Of a stretch of DNA of 64,000 bases, positions 49,849 to 59,378 are shown one piece after another. The DNA is from Algoriphagus lacus. GTDB taxonomy: Bacteria > Bacteroidota > Bacteroidia > Cytophagales > Cyclobacteriaceae. Made by a program: the position numbers and the translations under genes. How positions within the stretch are numbered: the first letter of the stretch is position 1; every line of letters starts with the position of its first letter. The notes below the pieces were generated by a model that saw only the letters and a program-made list of their open reading frames with translations, did no database searches and was not told the origin of the DNA. Location: positions 1 to 64,000 of the forward strand of contig NZ_QXML01000014.1 of NCBI RefSeq assembly GCF_003583985.1. The letters are read 5' to 3'.

Positions 49849-52800
49849 CTATTTTTTCACATGTTCAAACTCAATTTTGAACATGGTTCCTTTGTTAACC
49901 TCACTCTCGACGGTGATTTTTCCTCCCAGCGTTTCTACCTGAGTCTTTACCATGTACAGTCCCATTCCCTTCCCTTCGGTATGGGAGTGAAATCGCTTAT
50001 AAAGCCCAAAAACCTGATCCCCTTTGTGCTTGAGGTCTATTCCAAGTCCGTTGTCCTTAAAAATAATTTCAATCCCCGTGGCGGTTAACTTACTTTGAAT
50101 TTCGATAACCGGACCGATATGGGGCTGTCTGTATTTAATGCTGTTGGATATCAAATTATAAAAAACACTGTAAAGGTAACTTTTAAGTGTGATCATTTCA
50201 TCAACCTCGGAGAAGTCAATAACAAACTGAACCCTTTCTTTTTTGATCAGATTGGCTATGCTAAGTTTTATAGCCTCCAGCAATCCTGAAAATTTAACCA
50301 GGCTGGTTTGTTCACTGATCTCTCGTTTCGACTGCAAAATCTGGTTCAGATCCTTGATTACTACATCCAGGGCATGAACAGATTTACCCAGTCCGACTTC
50401 AAGCTGTTCTTTTTTGACCGGGTTCAAACCTGATTTAAGCATAAAATCGCTGATTCCAATGATGTTGGCTACAGGGGCCCGAAGGTTGTGGGACACGATG
50501 TAGGAAAATTGCTCCAGGTCACGGTTTCGCTGGATCAATTCATTCATGATTTTGTCACGTTCCAATTCCATTACTTTTTGCTCAGTAATGTCCCGTATTA
50601 TTTTGGATGCCCCGATTACCTGACCTGATTCATCCATAATTGGAGAAACTGTCAGCGACACGTTAATTGCTCTTCCATCCTTAGTTATTCTTAAGGTCTC
50701 GTAATGGTCAACTGATTTTCCATTTTTGATGCTTTCGGAAATCATAAACTCCTCTTCGTGCAAATCCGGAGAGATCAGCAGAAAAATGGATTGTCCGATT
50801 GCTTCCTCAGCAGTGTAACCCAATACTTTTTCGGCACCGTGATTCCAGGAAGTGATTCTCCCATCGACACTTTTACTGATGATGGCATCATCTGAAGAAT
50901 TGACAATCAACGCTGATAGGGCTAACTGCTCTTCAAATTTCTTCCGCTCTGTAATATCCCGGTAAATCACCACATAGGACTGCACACTCGCCAAATCCAG
51001 CAAGTTTATGACGCTGACCTCAATCCAGATGTATCCTCCGTTTTTATGTCGGGTTCGGTATTGACTTTGGAAAGGCACGCCGGGGTTACTTTTCGCATTT
51101 TCATATTGCTGAATAGTAAGTTGCAAATCATCTGGATGAATAAAATCCAAGGCAACTTTGCCTTTCCGGTCTTCCAAGGCATAACCCACAATCCGTTCCA
51201 CAGAGGGGCTTTGATAAAGCAGTTTGAAATCAGCATCTACCAATACAATCCCGTCGCTGATATTTTCTATCAAGGCACGATGTTTCTCTTCGCTTTGGAT
51301 CAATTCTCTCTCGGCCTTGATCTGTTCGGTGACATCCCTTCCAAGGGAAAGAATCGCCTTTCGGTTTTGATAGGTGATTTTATGGGAAGAAATATCCATG
51401 ATCATTTCCTCACCATTTTTCTTCAAATGGGTCCAAGTTCTTTTGGCTATGGGATCATTCCCCTCCAACATCTTTTTTGCGAAATTTCTTATCGCATCAT
51501 AGTCTTCCTTTGGGCGGTATTGAAATACCGGCATCCCGATAAATTCCTCTCGGGTATAGCCGTATAAGTCGATGATTTGTTGATTGACTTCCAATACCTC
51601 CAATGCTTCGAGGTCCCAAATGATAATCAGGGCAGGGTTATTATGGAAAAGATACCGATACTTCTCCTCTGAAGTCTGCAGCGTAAATTCCGATTCTTTA
51701 AGCTCCACTGCACTTCCCAAAATGTCCGCAACGGAATTAATCAACAAACGCTCTTCCTTTAGAAATGGTCCCTCGTCCTCTCCTGGTTTTTCTTCAGAAT
51801 AAAATACTTCAACTACTCCGGATTTAACCTTATTGGTATAAATATCTGCTGATTGGGACCAAGGGGATTCCTTAAATTGATCTGATAGGTAGACCTTATC
51901 CTGAAAGGTTATTCTGGCACTGGTAATTTCCGTGTATTGGTAAGCGGTGGTGATAATGTGAGCAGATTGACTCATGATATCATCCACTGAAAACCCTGCC
52001 TTTTTACTGATTTCAGAGATTCGATACAAACAATTGAGTTCTTTGACTCGCTCACCCACCGCAATATTCATCTTTTGCAAGGTGTTTATGGTATTGATTC
52101 GTTCGGTAATATCCTGATTGATTCCTATCATTCTCAGGGGATTTCCATTTGAATCTTTTAGAATAAGAGCATCTGCTTTGATGTAGGCTATTTCTCCATT
52201 GGGTTTGACTATTCGGAAAGAAGTGTCGAATTTTTTATTTCCGTGAATTGCGGCCTGCACTTCCGCTTTAGCTTTTGCTTTATCATCCGGGTGGAGGCTA
52301 TTAACCCAGGTTTCAAACTTATTCTCATTGCCACCTTTTTCAACCCCTATCAGCTCATACATTCGATCATCCCAGCTGATTACATCATCAGGAATATTCC
52401 AGTCCCATATCCCAAGCTTACCAGAGGCCGCTGCAAGCTTTAACCTGGACTCATTTTGTTCGGCCATTTCTTTGGCCTTTATAATTTCCTCCTCTATCCT
52501 TTTCTTCTCGGTGATGTCATAGTGGATGGAGAGGTACTGAAACGGCTTCTGATCTGCATCCAAAAACGGTATGATCGTGCTTCGGACCCAAAAGAATTCT
52601 CCGTCTTTTTTACGGTTTTTGAATTCACCAATCCAAACCTTTCCGGAACGGATGGTGTCCCACATTTCTCTAAAAAAAGAGTTGGGATGAAAATCAGAAC
52701 TTAGGACTTTTACTGTTTTTCCGATGAGCTCTTCACGGGTATACTTTGAAATGTTGCAGAGATTATCATTTGCTGAAATGATAATCCCCTCCTCATCGGT

Positions 52801-53595
52801 GATTGTAATCGCTGCAGACTGATCTAATGCAAACTTGTAATCCTCGAGCGCTTTGATGTTTTTTTGTAACTCCCTGTCAGATTTTTCCTGAGCATCCAGC
52901 AAGTTGTTGAATTCTCTGGCTATGACAGCAGCCTCATCATTTCCATGGATATTGGCCCTCGCCCCTGGGTTTCCAGATGCCACTTGATTGATGGTATTTT
53001 GAACCACATAAAGCCTTCTCGTGATGTAGGATCCTAATAGCCACACCACACCTGATCCCACTAGTATGGCTAAAACACCATAAATAATTCCGGTTTGAGT
53101 AATAAGGGAAAGTTGTTCGGCCGCTCGCTTTTGACCCAATCCGATTCGAACCCAGCCCACATGCTTCCCGGAAAGACGCGAAGGAATGGCAATGTCAACC
53201 AATTCCGGACTTTTTGTGATCGTAGTCAATTCCGCCTTTTGAGGCAAATCAAGGACATACAACCCGATTTTGGACCGGTCAGTATGGGCTTTTATCTGCC
53301 CAAATTCATCGGTTAAAACGGCAAAAATGAGCTCAGGAAATTGGCTTTGGGCATCCAGCAATTCCTGGAGTCCTGCCACATCGTTGGAAGAAAGCCAACT
53401 GGATGCTGTCACTGAAAGCGCCTCAGCTAGCGCTATCGCCTCTTGGGACTGATTGTCAAGGATCAATTCCCGCTGTCGGAAAATGGATTCCAATAGAAAC
53501 ACTGCAATCAGTCCAGTCTGAAGGATGGCAACACTGATAATCAGACGGCTGCGAAGTGATCCAAAACCAACGGTTTTTTTAGCTGCCTTACTCAT
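49849..53595 (-). CDS. Membrane sensor histidine kinase with five PAS domains and a GAF-like region
   Basis: A 1248-residue kinase. Two membrane helices (about 18-38 and 170-190) enclose a periplasmic sensor domain, followed by a HAMP linker (about 190-245). Five PAS domains lie near 255-375, 390-505, 660-775, 785-905 and 910-1025, with a GAF-like stretch near 515-650. The dimerisation helix has the phospho-accepting His1036 in S-Y-I-V-S-H-N-L-R-A-P. The ATPase part has N1147, D-N-G-L-G-I-D near 1181 and G-K-G-M-G-L-Y-M-V. There is no receiver domain. It overlaps the PhnD-like gene by ATGA, so the two products are probably made together. Confidence 0.92.
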   Translation of the reverse strand: MSKAAKKTVGFGSLRSRLIISVAILQTGLIAVFLLESIFRQRELILDNQSQEAIALAEALSVTASSWLSSNDVAGLQELLDAQSQFPELIFAVLTDEFGQIKAHTDRSKIGLYVLDLPQKAELTTITKSPELVDIAIPSRLSGKHVGWVRIGLGQKRAAEQLSLITQTGIIYGVLAILVGSGVVWLLGSYITRRLYVVQNTINQVASGNPGARANIHGNDEAAVIAREFNNLLDAQEKSDRELQKNIKALEDYKFALDQSAAITITDEEGIIISANDNLCNISKYTREELIGKTVKVLSSDFHPNSFFREMWDTIRSGKVWIGEFKNRKKDGEFFWVRSTIIPFLDADQKPFQYLSIHYDITEKKRIEEEIIKAKEMAEQNESRLKLAAASGKLGIWDWNIPDDVISWDDRMYELIGVEKGGNENKFETWVNSLHPDDKAKAKAEVQAAIHGNKKFDTSFRIVKPNGEIAYIKADALILKDSNGNPLRMIGINQDITERINTINTLQKMNIAVGERVKELNCLYRISEISKKAGFSVDDIMSQSAHIITTAYQYTEITSARITFQDKVYLSDQFKESPWSQSADIYTNKVKSGVVEVFYSEEKPGEDEGPFLKEERLLINSVADILGSAVELKESEFTLQTSEEKYRYLFHNNPALIIIWDLEALEVLEVNQQIIDLYGYTREEFIGMPVFQYRPKEDYDAIRNFAKKMLEGNDPIAKRTWTHLKKNGEEMIMDISSHKITYQNRKAILSLGRDVTEQIKAERELIQSEEKHRALIENISDGIVLVDADFKLLYQSPSVERIVGYALEDRKGKVALDFIHPDDLQLTIQQYENAKSNPGVPFQSQYRTRHKNGGYIWIEVSVINLLDLASVQSYVVIYRDITERKKFEEQLALSALIVNSSDDAIISKSVDGRITSWNHGAEKVLGYTAEEAIGQSIFLLISPDLHEEEFMISESIKNGKSVDHYETLRITKDGRAINVSLTVSPIMDESGQVIGASKIIRDITEQKVMELERDKIMNELIQRNRDLEQFSYIVSHNLRAPVANIIGISDFMLKSGLNPVKKEQLEVGLGKSVHALDVVIKDLNQILQSKREISEQTSLVKFSGLLEAIKLSIANLIKKERVQFVIDFSEVDEMITLKSYLYSVFYNLISNSIKYRQPHIGPVIEIQSKLTATGIEIIFKDNGLGIDLKHKGDQVFGLYKRFHSHTEGKGMGLYMVKTQVETLGGKITVESEVNKGTMFKIEFEHVKK

Positions 53596-54512
53596 TTTCC
53601 AAGTTCTATTTTGCGTACTTCCCGTTCAAACCGATCGGTAAAGGCCTGCACCAACCGATAATCTTGATTGGTAGCGGATTTAAAATAGTCTGTTTCCAAA
53701 TTCAGAAGAATTTGGTTTCCCTCCTCAGTTTGGTTGAGTTGCACCAAAATGTTCTCCACCTGAATTTTGATACTGTCAGGAACCTCGTCCAGCACCATGA
53801 CTGAGTTGTTCACCAGTGATTCAGTTTCCCAAATAGTCATTAGCTCAGCTGCTTCTTTGGGATGAGTCTTTTGAAAATCTCTCCAGGGTTGTGGCCAAGT
53901 CGCGCCTGCAGCAGTTGTTTTCAAATAGACGTTCATGATAGAGGATTCCTGTGATCCCACGTAAAGATTGGTGATGTCTTTGGTGACATCGACGCCGTGG
54001 GCGTGGAGATAATATTGGGGAAGGATACAGGCAGCAAGTGCAGTTGGGGAAGGATAGCTTACTTTTTTGCCTTTTAGATCAGTTGGTTCCTTGATGCCAC
54101 TGTCTTTTCGGACAATAATTACCCCTTTGAAATCGGCTGGATCTCCTGCCATAACAATGACCGAATAACCGGATTGAATCGCGCCGAGGGTTTGCCAGGG
54201 ATTGGGGAGGATAAACTCAGGCTTTCGATTCTTATATTTTTCCTCAAAAATTGAGTAGTCCCGGGAGGCTTCCAAAACGAATTGAACACCTGGGATGTTT
54301 TTGTTCAGGTAATCCATGAGTGGCTGATACGAATCCATCAGCTTTTTTGGGTTATGAAGCGGATGAACTCCAAATCTGTAAATGACTTGCGCTTCACCCA
54401 ATGGTGCGGTTCCATACTGGGGTCCTGTAGCTTTAGGTGCCTTTCCGCATCCTGCTAGCAAAGCCAGAAACACAAAAAACAGGGTGAAAATTTTTCCATA
54501 GCGGACTATCAC
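53592..54512 (-). CDS. PhnD-like periplasmic binding lipoprotein, probable partner of the kinase
   Basis: About 306 residues from the GTG at 54512; the frame is open up to an ATG at 54614. From the GTG a good lipoprotein signal is seen (K-I-F-T-L-F-F-V-F-L-A-L-L-A-G-C). The rest matches the phosphate/phosphite/phosphonate-binding PhnD family: Y-R-F-G-V-H-P-L-H-N-P, Y-Q-P-L-M-D-Y-L-N, G-K-K-V-S-Y-P-S-P-T-A-L-A-A. No ABC transporter ATPase or permease gene is near, and the gene overlaps the kinase start by ATGA. I infer that it binds a ligand and reports it to the kinase's periplasmic domain. The ligand may not be a phosphonate. Confidence 0.83.
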   Translation of the reverse strand: MIVRYGKIFTLFFVFLALLAGCGKAPKATGPQYGTAPLGEAQVIYRFGVHPLHNPKKLMDSYQPLMDYLNKNIPGVQFVLEASRDYSIFEEKYKNRKPEFILPNPWQTLGAIQSGYSVIVMAGDPADFKGVIIVRKDSGIKEPTDLKGKKVSYPSPTALAACILPQYYLHAHGVDVTKDITNLYVGSQESSIMNVYLKTTAAGATWPQPWRDFQKTHPKEAAELMTIWETESLVNNSVMVLDEVPDSIKIQVENILVQLNQTEEGNQILLNLETDYFKSATNQDYRLVQAFTDRFEREVRKIELGK

Positions 54513-55034
54513 CTTTATTCCAGATCGTTCAGTATGGATTAGAAATGACTGCGTTCGACGACGGATCAAATAAATTTTATTTCCTGAATTCACCCTGTGA
54601 CAATTTTGTAACAACCTAATCCGCTACGTTGAACCATACACAATTTTTCAAAGTCATTCTTGGTTTCGTTAAGCCAAAAGGAAAATCCGCTTGGTTTTAA
54701 AACTACTTAAACAAAGCGCATTTACAAATTTGAACCATCAGTCCTGTAGCATGACCGTAATGAACTGCATCCAAAAGTACTTGAATGAAAAAATTGGCCA
54801 CCTTTAAACCGATTTCCAGCTCTTTGATTATCGGATTTGACTGCTTCACATTTAAAGAGCAAATGATTCAGCAACTCTTAATTAGGCACCTTCAATTATC
54901 GGATAAAACAAAAATCTGAGTGGTTAAAGAAAGGCTCGTGATTTAACCTGAATCCTACTTTGATTCAATAATTCCGAAAGTCTCGTGATTGAATTAAACT
55001 CATCAGCAAGGATTAAAAAACTCCCTGGTTCTCC
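54513..55034. other. Gene-free stretch upstream of the signalling operon
   Basis: About 520 bases (420 if the PhnD-like gene starts at 54614) between the signalling operon and the end of the TonB-dependent receptor gene. It contains the candidate operon promoter at 54772-54800 and a 9-base direct repeat CTCGTGATT at 54935 and 54982. I see no terminator for the receptor gene and no RNA gene. Confidence 0.55.
54772..54800 (-). promoter_or_regulatory. Candidate promoter of the PhnD-kinase-regulator operon
   Basis: On the minus strand TGG (54800-54798), an 18-base spacer and TACTTTTG (54779-54772): an exact -7 and one change in the -33. It would leave a leader of about 150 to 250 bases. Confidence 0.35.
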
Positions 55035-57497
55035 TCAAAACTCCTTTTCACCAAATTCACTCTTTACAAATCTCGACCTGTTTTTGGAGCTGTTCAAAGA
55101 ATAGGAAAGATTCAGCACGATCACATCCACCTCATAGATGTAATTGGTCGTAGTATAAAACTCCCCGTCCCGATAAGTGGTGATCCGTTGTTCGTTGCTC
55201 TTGAGTAGTCCCATGTCAATGTTTTGCCAAAGCAAACTGGCCGTAAGCCGGTTGTCCAGCCAGGACTTTTTCACTGATAAATTGGGATTATAAAACCGCC
55301 CGTCTTCACCCTGTGCAGTCACCCGCTTGGAGAGGTAATTGAAGGAAGCCTGAATGCTGACCGTTGGAGAAACTTCAAAGCTTGAAGTCAAATTGAAGGA
55401 ATAAACCCAAGAGAAAGTGTTAACCGGTCGATCGTCAAAGCTTCCTTGGATGGAATAATAATAGGTATTGAACCCTGCGAAAAACTTCCACCAGTTGGCT
55501 GGATAAAGCTCTGTACCCAGATCGACTCCGGTGGATTTTCCTGTACCAACATTGGAATAAATACGGTTAAGGATGGTGTCATTGTAGACGGTATTTACCC
55601 GATTGACCAGATTTTTCACCCGGGAATGGTACCCAGTCGCGTAGAAGCTGTTGTCTTTCCAGTTTTTCACCACACCCACTTCGACCAAATTGATAAACTC
55701 CGGCAGCAATTCAGGATCTCCCTGCTCCAAAGTTTCGCTGTGCTCCCGCTCCGGAAAAGGATTCATTTTGAAAGTCGTAGTCCGCTCCACGCGTTGGCTG
55801 AAATTGGCCTTGAGCTGCACCCCTTCCTTGAGCTGATAGCCCAAATTGGCGCTGGCAAAAGGTCGAATGTAATCGTAAATATAAAGTGTGTCCAAAGTTC
55901 CTGCCCGATCCTGAAGATTGAAATCCCTATCCATTGTTTCCAGTCTAAGTCCAGCTCCATAAGAGAGTTTTTTTAGCTTTTTATCCAGTTGAAAGTATGC
56001 CGAATGGATCAGGTGCTTCAAATCAACTTTACTGGAAAACTCAGGCACCAGCTCAAATTGCCCGGTTTCGTTGTTTTTTCGCTCGTAATAGAAATCCCCT
56101 CTGTGATCCAGATTTCGGTATTGGTAGCCCAAGATCAATTGCCCGACGGACAGCGGCTTGAAGGTATAATCGAGGTTGACTCTCCAGCCATTGAGAGGAT
56201 TGTCATTCGTATTGTATTCATCCTGATAGACCTGTGTCATGTCCGGATAGCCCAAGTTTCTATTGATCGTAGGGCCGCCGAGCATCGTGTATTCATAGAG
56301 GAATGATGTACTGAGTTTGGCGGAATTCGCGAAAACGTGCGCGTAGTCCAAGCTACCCAAGACAAAATCTCCCCGGCGGTTTTGTTCATTGGCATTGAAA
56401 TACTGGAGGGTGTAAAGCCGCTGTCCGTTTACTTCGGCATGGTTGTCATAGTACAAAATATCGGCGGTACGAACTTTGTCCCTGACCCCGGCATAGAAGC
56501 CCAAACTGAAGGAATTGCTCGGATCGGGATTGAAACCCAAGGTAAACCTGCCGGAGTAATTGATTTCATCGGTGCTTCGCTCCCCTTCCGACGGAAAATA
56601 AGTGGTGGTGTCCCCACTGATCGTGTAAACATCCCCCACTCTTCGTCCAGAAAGATCATTTCGCTGATAGCTGGCACCCAACGAAAAATCCCATTTGCCC
56701 TTTAGGTAATTGAGATTGAAGTCGGCTCCATATCGCCTGGGAGTGGATGCGTTGTCATAATTTTCCACCGAAGGAAAACCAAGTCTCGAATTGACTTGCA
56801 AATACAGGCCGTCCGTAATTCCTTTTTTGGTGGTGATGTTGATCATACCGGCTTTCCCCTCCGAGTCATAACGAGCTGAGGGAGAGGATATCCACTCCAC
56901 CTTTTCGATTCCATTTGCCGGAAGCTGTCCTAGAATCAACATCGGATCACCCTGCACAGGCTTACCATTCAGCATGACTACAAATCCGCTCGTGCCTCGG
57001 ATAGAAATCTGACCTTCCCCATTTACACTCATGCCGGGCAGATTTTTAAGGACATCTGTTGCGCTCCCTCCTTGGGCAACTTCGAAGTTTTCGGCCGAAT
57101 AGCTCTGCTTGTCCAGTTTAAAGTCTGAGGTGATCTTTTGACCCTGCACTTCCACCCCTTCCAACTCCAGTTGATCCGGATTAAGAGCAAGGGCTCCAAA
57201 ATCACGCTTTTCATTTTTGACCAAGGAAAATGCAGGACTACTATAGGTCCGATAACCAATAAAACTGACTTTCAAAAAGTAGGTGCCAGGCGATACATTT
57301 TCAATCAAAAATTCACCTTTTGGATCGGTGATACTCCCTTCCACCAACAAGCTGTCCTGGGTTTTGTATACGGCCACACTGGCAAACTCCAGCGGAACTT
57401 GGCTGAGTCTGTCCACTACTTTCCCACGGATTTCACTTTGGCCATTCGCCAAAAATGAAAGCGAAAAAAGGAGAAAGAAACCCAATAGAAGCCGCAT
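55035..57497 (-). CDS. TonB-dependent receptor, outer-membrane beta-barrel family
   Basis: An 820-residue outer-membrane protein from the ATG at 57497; the frame extends to 57584 but only the later ATG gives a clean signal peptide (M-R-L-L-L-G-F-F-L-L-F-S ending A-N-G-Q). Order: carboxypeptidase-regulatory-like domain (about 22-105, I-R-G-K-V-V-D), plug domain (about 125-215, A-T-D-V-L-K-N-L-P-G-M-S-V), then a large beta barrel of the OMP_b-brl_3 kind. No SusD partner is encoded beside it, so it is not a classic SusCD pair. The cargo is unknown; the sugar symporter gene upstream suggests a carbohydrate. Confidence 0.88.
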   Translation of the reverse strand: MRLLLGFFLLFSLSFLANGQSEIRGKVVDRLSQVPLEFASVAVYKTQDSLLVEGSITDPKGEFLIENVSPGTYFLKVSFIGYRTYSSPAFSLVKNEKRDFGALALNPDQLELEGVEVQGQKITSDFKLDKQSYSAENFEVAQGGSATDVLKNLPGMSVNGEGQISIRGTSGFVVMLNGKPVQGDPMLILGQLPANGIEKVEWISSPSARYDSEGKAGMINITTKKGITDGLYLQVNSRLGFPSVENYDNASTPRRYGADFNLNYLKGKWDFSLGASYQRNDLSGRRVGDVYTISGDTTTYFPSEGERSTDEINYSGRFTLGFNPDPSNSFSLGFYAGVRDKVRTADILYYDNHAEVNGQRLYTLQYFNANEQNRRGDFVLGSLDYAHVFANSAKLSTSFLYEYTMLGGPTINRNLGYPDMTQVYQDEYNTNDNPLNGWRVNLDYTFKPLSVGQLILGYQYRNLDHRGDFYYERKNNETGQFELVPEFSSKVDLKHLIHSAYFQLDKKLKKLSYGAGLRLETMDRDFNLQDRAGTLDTLYIYDYIRPFASANLGYQLKEGVQLKANFSQRVERTTTFKMNPFPEREHSETLEQGDPELLPEFINLVEVGVVKNWKDNSFYATGYHSRVKNLVNRVNTVYNDTILNRIYSNVGTGKSTGVDLGTELYPANWWKFFAGFNTYYYSIQGSFDDRPVNTFSWVYSFNLTSSFEVSPTVSIQASFNYLSKRVTAQGEDGRFYNPNLSVKKSWLDNRLTASLLWQNIDMGLLKSNEQRITTYRDGEFYTTTNYIYEVDVIVLNLSYSLNSSKNRSRFVKSEFGEKEF

Positions 57498-57646
57498 GAT
57501 TTTAAATTTCAGACAAAGTACTAAGCTACTTCTACCCGGGAATTTCAATTTCCATGAGTGGAATGTCCGATCCCACCTGTTCATCTCAGAGGCTGAAAGG
57601 AAATAATTCCAGATTGTGAAAACTGCGACTGCCTACTGATCACTAA

Positions 57647-59047
57647 TCACTGCAATTCCTTTTCCAACTGCTCCAGAGTTTTCCCTTTGGTCTCCGGCAA
57701 AATCCACCAGATCACCAGAAAACCCACTGCGCAGATCACCCCATACAACCAGAAATTATTGGCCCAACCCAAATTTTCCTTGATAGCAGGGAAGTAGTAA
57801 GTCAGTGTAAAATTGCCAATCCAATGTGCCAAAGCCCCTATGGAAATTGCAGCTCCTCTCACCCGGGTAGGGAAAATTTCCGAAAGCACCACCCATAGCA
57901 AGGGAGCCAGTGAAATCGAATAAAACATCACATTCAGCAGCACAAAAATCACCACGGGAGTACCTCCCCAGTCTGCATAAAACGAATACCCTAAACCGGA
58001 ATACAATAGGATCATGGCAGCAAGACACACCAGCAAAATGGACTTCCGTCCGTATTTATCCACCGTGGCAAAGGTCACAAATATGGAACCCACCATCACT
58101 CCTCCGATCACCACGATATTGAGCATCATTTGCTTGAGGGTGAATCCTGCCGCCTGGAAAATATCAGCCGCATAGTAGATGACTACATTGATTCCACTCC
58201 ATTGTTGGAGGAAAGCCAGGAATATCCCTATGGCCAACAGTTTCACCACGTTTCTTTTTAGGAGTTCTTTGAGGTTGACCTCGCCAAGATCCCCTTCACT
58301 CAAGGTGGAGCGCGTCTCAGCCACCGAATCCCTCGCATAGGCCTCTCCCCCTATTTTGGTCAGGATTTTAAAAGCCTTATCCTGCTGATTGTTTTTGATC
58401 AGCCAACGGGTACTTTCCGGCACGAAAAACATCAGGATGAAAAACAGCAATGCGGGAAGAGTCTCAGCTCCAAACATCCATCTCCATCCCTCCTGCCCAC
58501 TCCAACTCGCAGCAATGGCCGCGAAATCCGCATTCTCTGCTAAATCTGTATCCAAAAGCGAAATCTGCCAGTTGGCAATCTGGGCAAGAAGTACTCCGAG
58601 CATCACCAGAAACTGATTGATCGTCACGAGCCTACCCCGCTTCTCCGGAGGTGCAAGTTCCGAGATATAGAGCGGAGAAAGATTCAACGCGATTCCCATA
58701 CCCACGCCTCCCACAATCCGGTAAAAGTTGAATCCCGAAAAAGTAACAGCCAAAGCCGTCCCGATAGCCGAAACAGTAAAAAGCAATCCGGCTAAAGTCA
58801 GCAGTCGTTTTCTACCGAATTTATCACTCAGAAAGATGCAAAGAATCGCCCCGACCATGCATCCGACGAGCGCCGAACTCGTGCCCCAACCCTGATCTTC
58901 AACGGAGGTGATGTTGAAATAGGGTTCATAAAAGGGCTTAGCCCCCCCTATCACTACCCAATCATATCCGAATAAAAATCCACCTAAGGCGGCAGTCAAG
59001 CTGATCAGCCAGATGTAGGTTTGGTTGTAAGGGTAGGTTTGGGCCAT
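57647..59047 (-). CDS. Sugar-proton symporter (MFS sugar porter family)
   Basis: A 466-residue, twelve-helix transporter of the sugar porter family (XylE/GalP/GLUT type). Family motifs: G-F-L-F-G-Y-D near helix 1, D-K-F-G-R-K-R after helix 2, Y-I-S-E-L-A-P-P-E-K-R-G-R in helix 4-5, P-E-S-T-R-W-L before the middle loop, Q-Q-W-S-G-I-N in helix 7, D-K-Y-G-R-K-S, and P-E-T-K-G-K-T-L-E at the end. It should import a hexose or pentose with protons. The TonB-dependent receptor gene follows after 149 bases on the same strand and the sulfatase gene is divergent. Confidence 0.93.
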   Translation of the reverse strand: MAQTYPYNQTYIWLISLTAALGGFLFGYDWVVIGGAKPFYEPYFNITSVEDQGWGTSSALVGCMVGAILCIFLSDKFGRKRLLTLAGLLFTVSAIGTALAVTFSGFNFYRIVGGVGMGIALNLSPLYISELAPPEKRGRLVTINQFLVMLGVLLAQIANWQISLLDTDLAENADFAAIAASWSGQEGWRWMFGAETLPALLFFILMFFVPESTRWLIKNNQQDKAFKILTKIGGEAYARDSVAETRSTLSEGDLGEVNLKELLKRNVVKLLAIGIFLAFLQQWSGINVVIYYAADIFQAAGFTLKQMMLNIVVIGGVMVGSIFVTFATVDKYGRKSILLVCLAAMILLYSGLGYSFYADWGGTPVVIFVLLNVMFYSISLAPLLWVVLSEIFPTRVRGAAISIGALAHWIGNFTLTYYFPAIKENLGWANNFWLYGVICAVGFLVIWWILPETKGKTLEQLEKELQ

Positions 59048-59378
59048 GGATTATTTGGGGAAAAGGTGAACAAGTCCCAAAAAATACCGGAAAATCTGAG
59101 AGATACAATCCTGCTCCTTAATTGATCCTGGAGTGAACTTGGAAGGTTAGAGAAGTTCCTCGCTTCACGAATTAGTGATTTCTTGGGTGCAGGCTGGGCA
59201 ACCAAACTCCTTCCAACCACGAATTTGCAAAGTTTGGTTCTTTCTTGGCAGATACAGCGCATTCCAATACTCTAATTGCCAAGGCCTTCCTATGGATTTG
59301 CATACCTTTCGATGGATGGGTTAGGTCCCTTTGGACCACAATTTTCAGCCCTTTCAATTTTCAGTTTAATCCAGCTTT
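59048..59378. other. Gene-free stretch between symporter and sulfatase genes
   Basis: A 331-base divergent gap. It contains a -7-like TACCTTTC at 59303-59310 (plus strand, without a well-placed -33) and a short inverted repeat GGTCC-CTTT-GGACC at 59324-59337 in the presumed sulfatase leader. I see no RNA gene. Confidence 0.45.

Noticed and set aside
54935..54990. Direct repeat CTCGTGATT, two copies 47 bases apart, as a possible attachment site or insertion scar.
   Set aside because: Nine bases only, flanks differ, no mobile-element gene between or near them.
59324..59337. Inverted repeat GGTCC-CTTT-GGACC before the sulfatase gene as an operator.
   Set aside because: The arms are only five bases long, which is common by chance; I note it in the intergenic entry but do not call a site.
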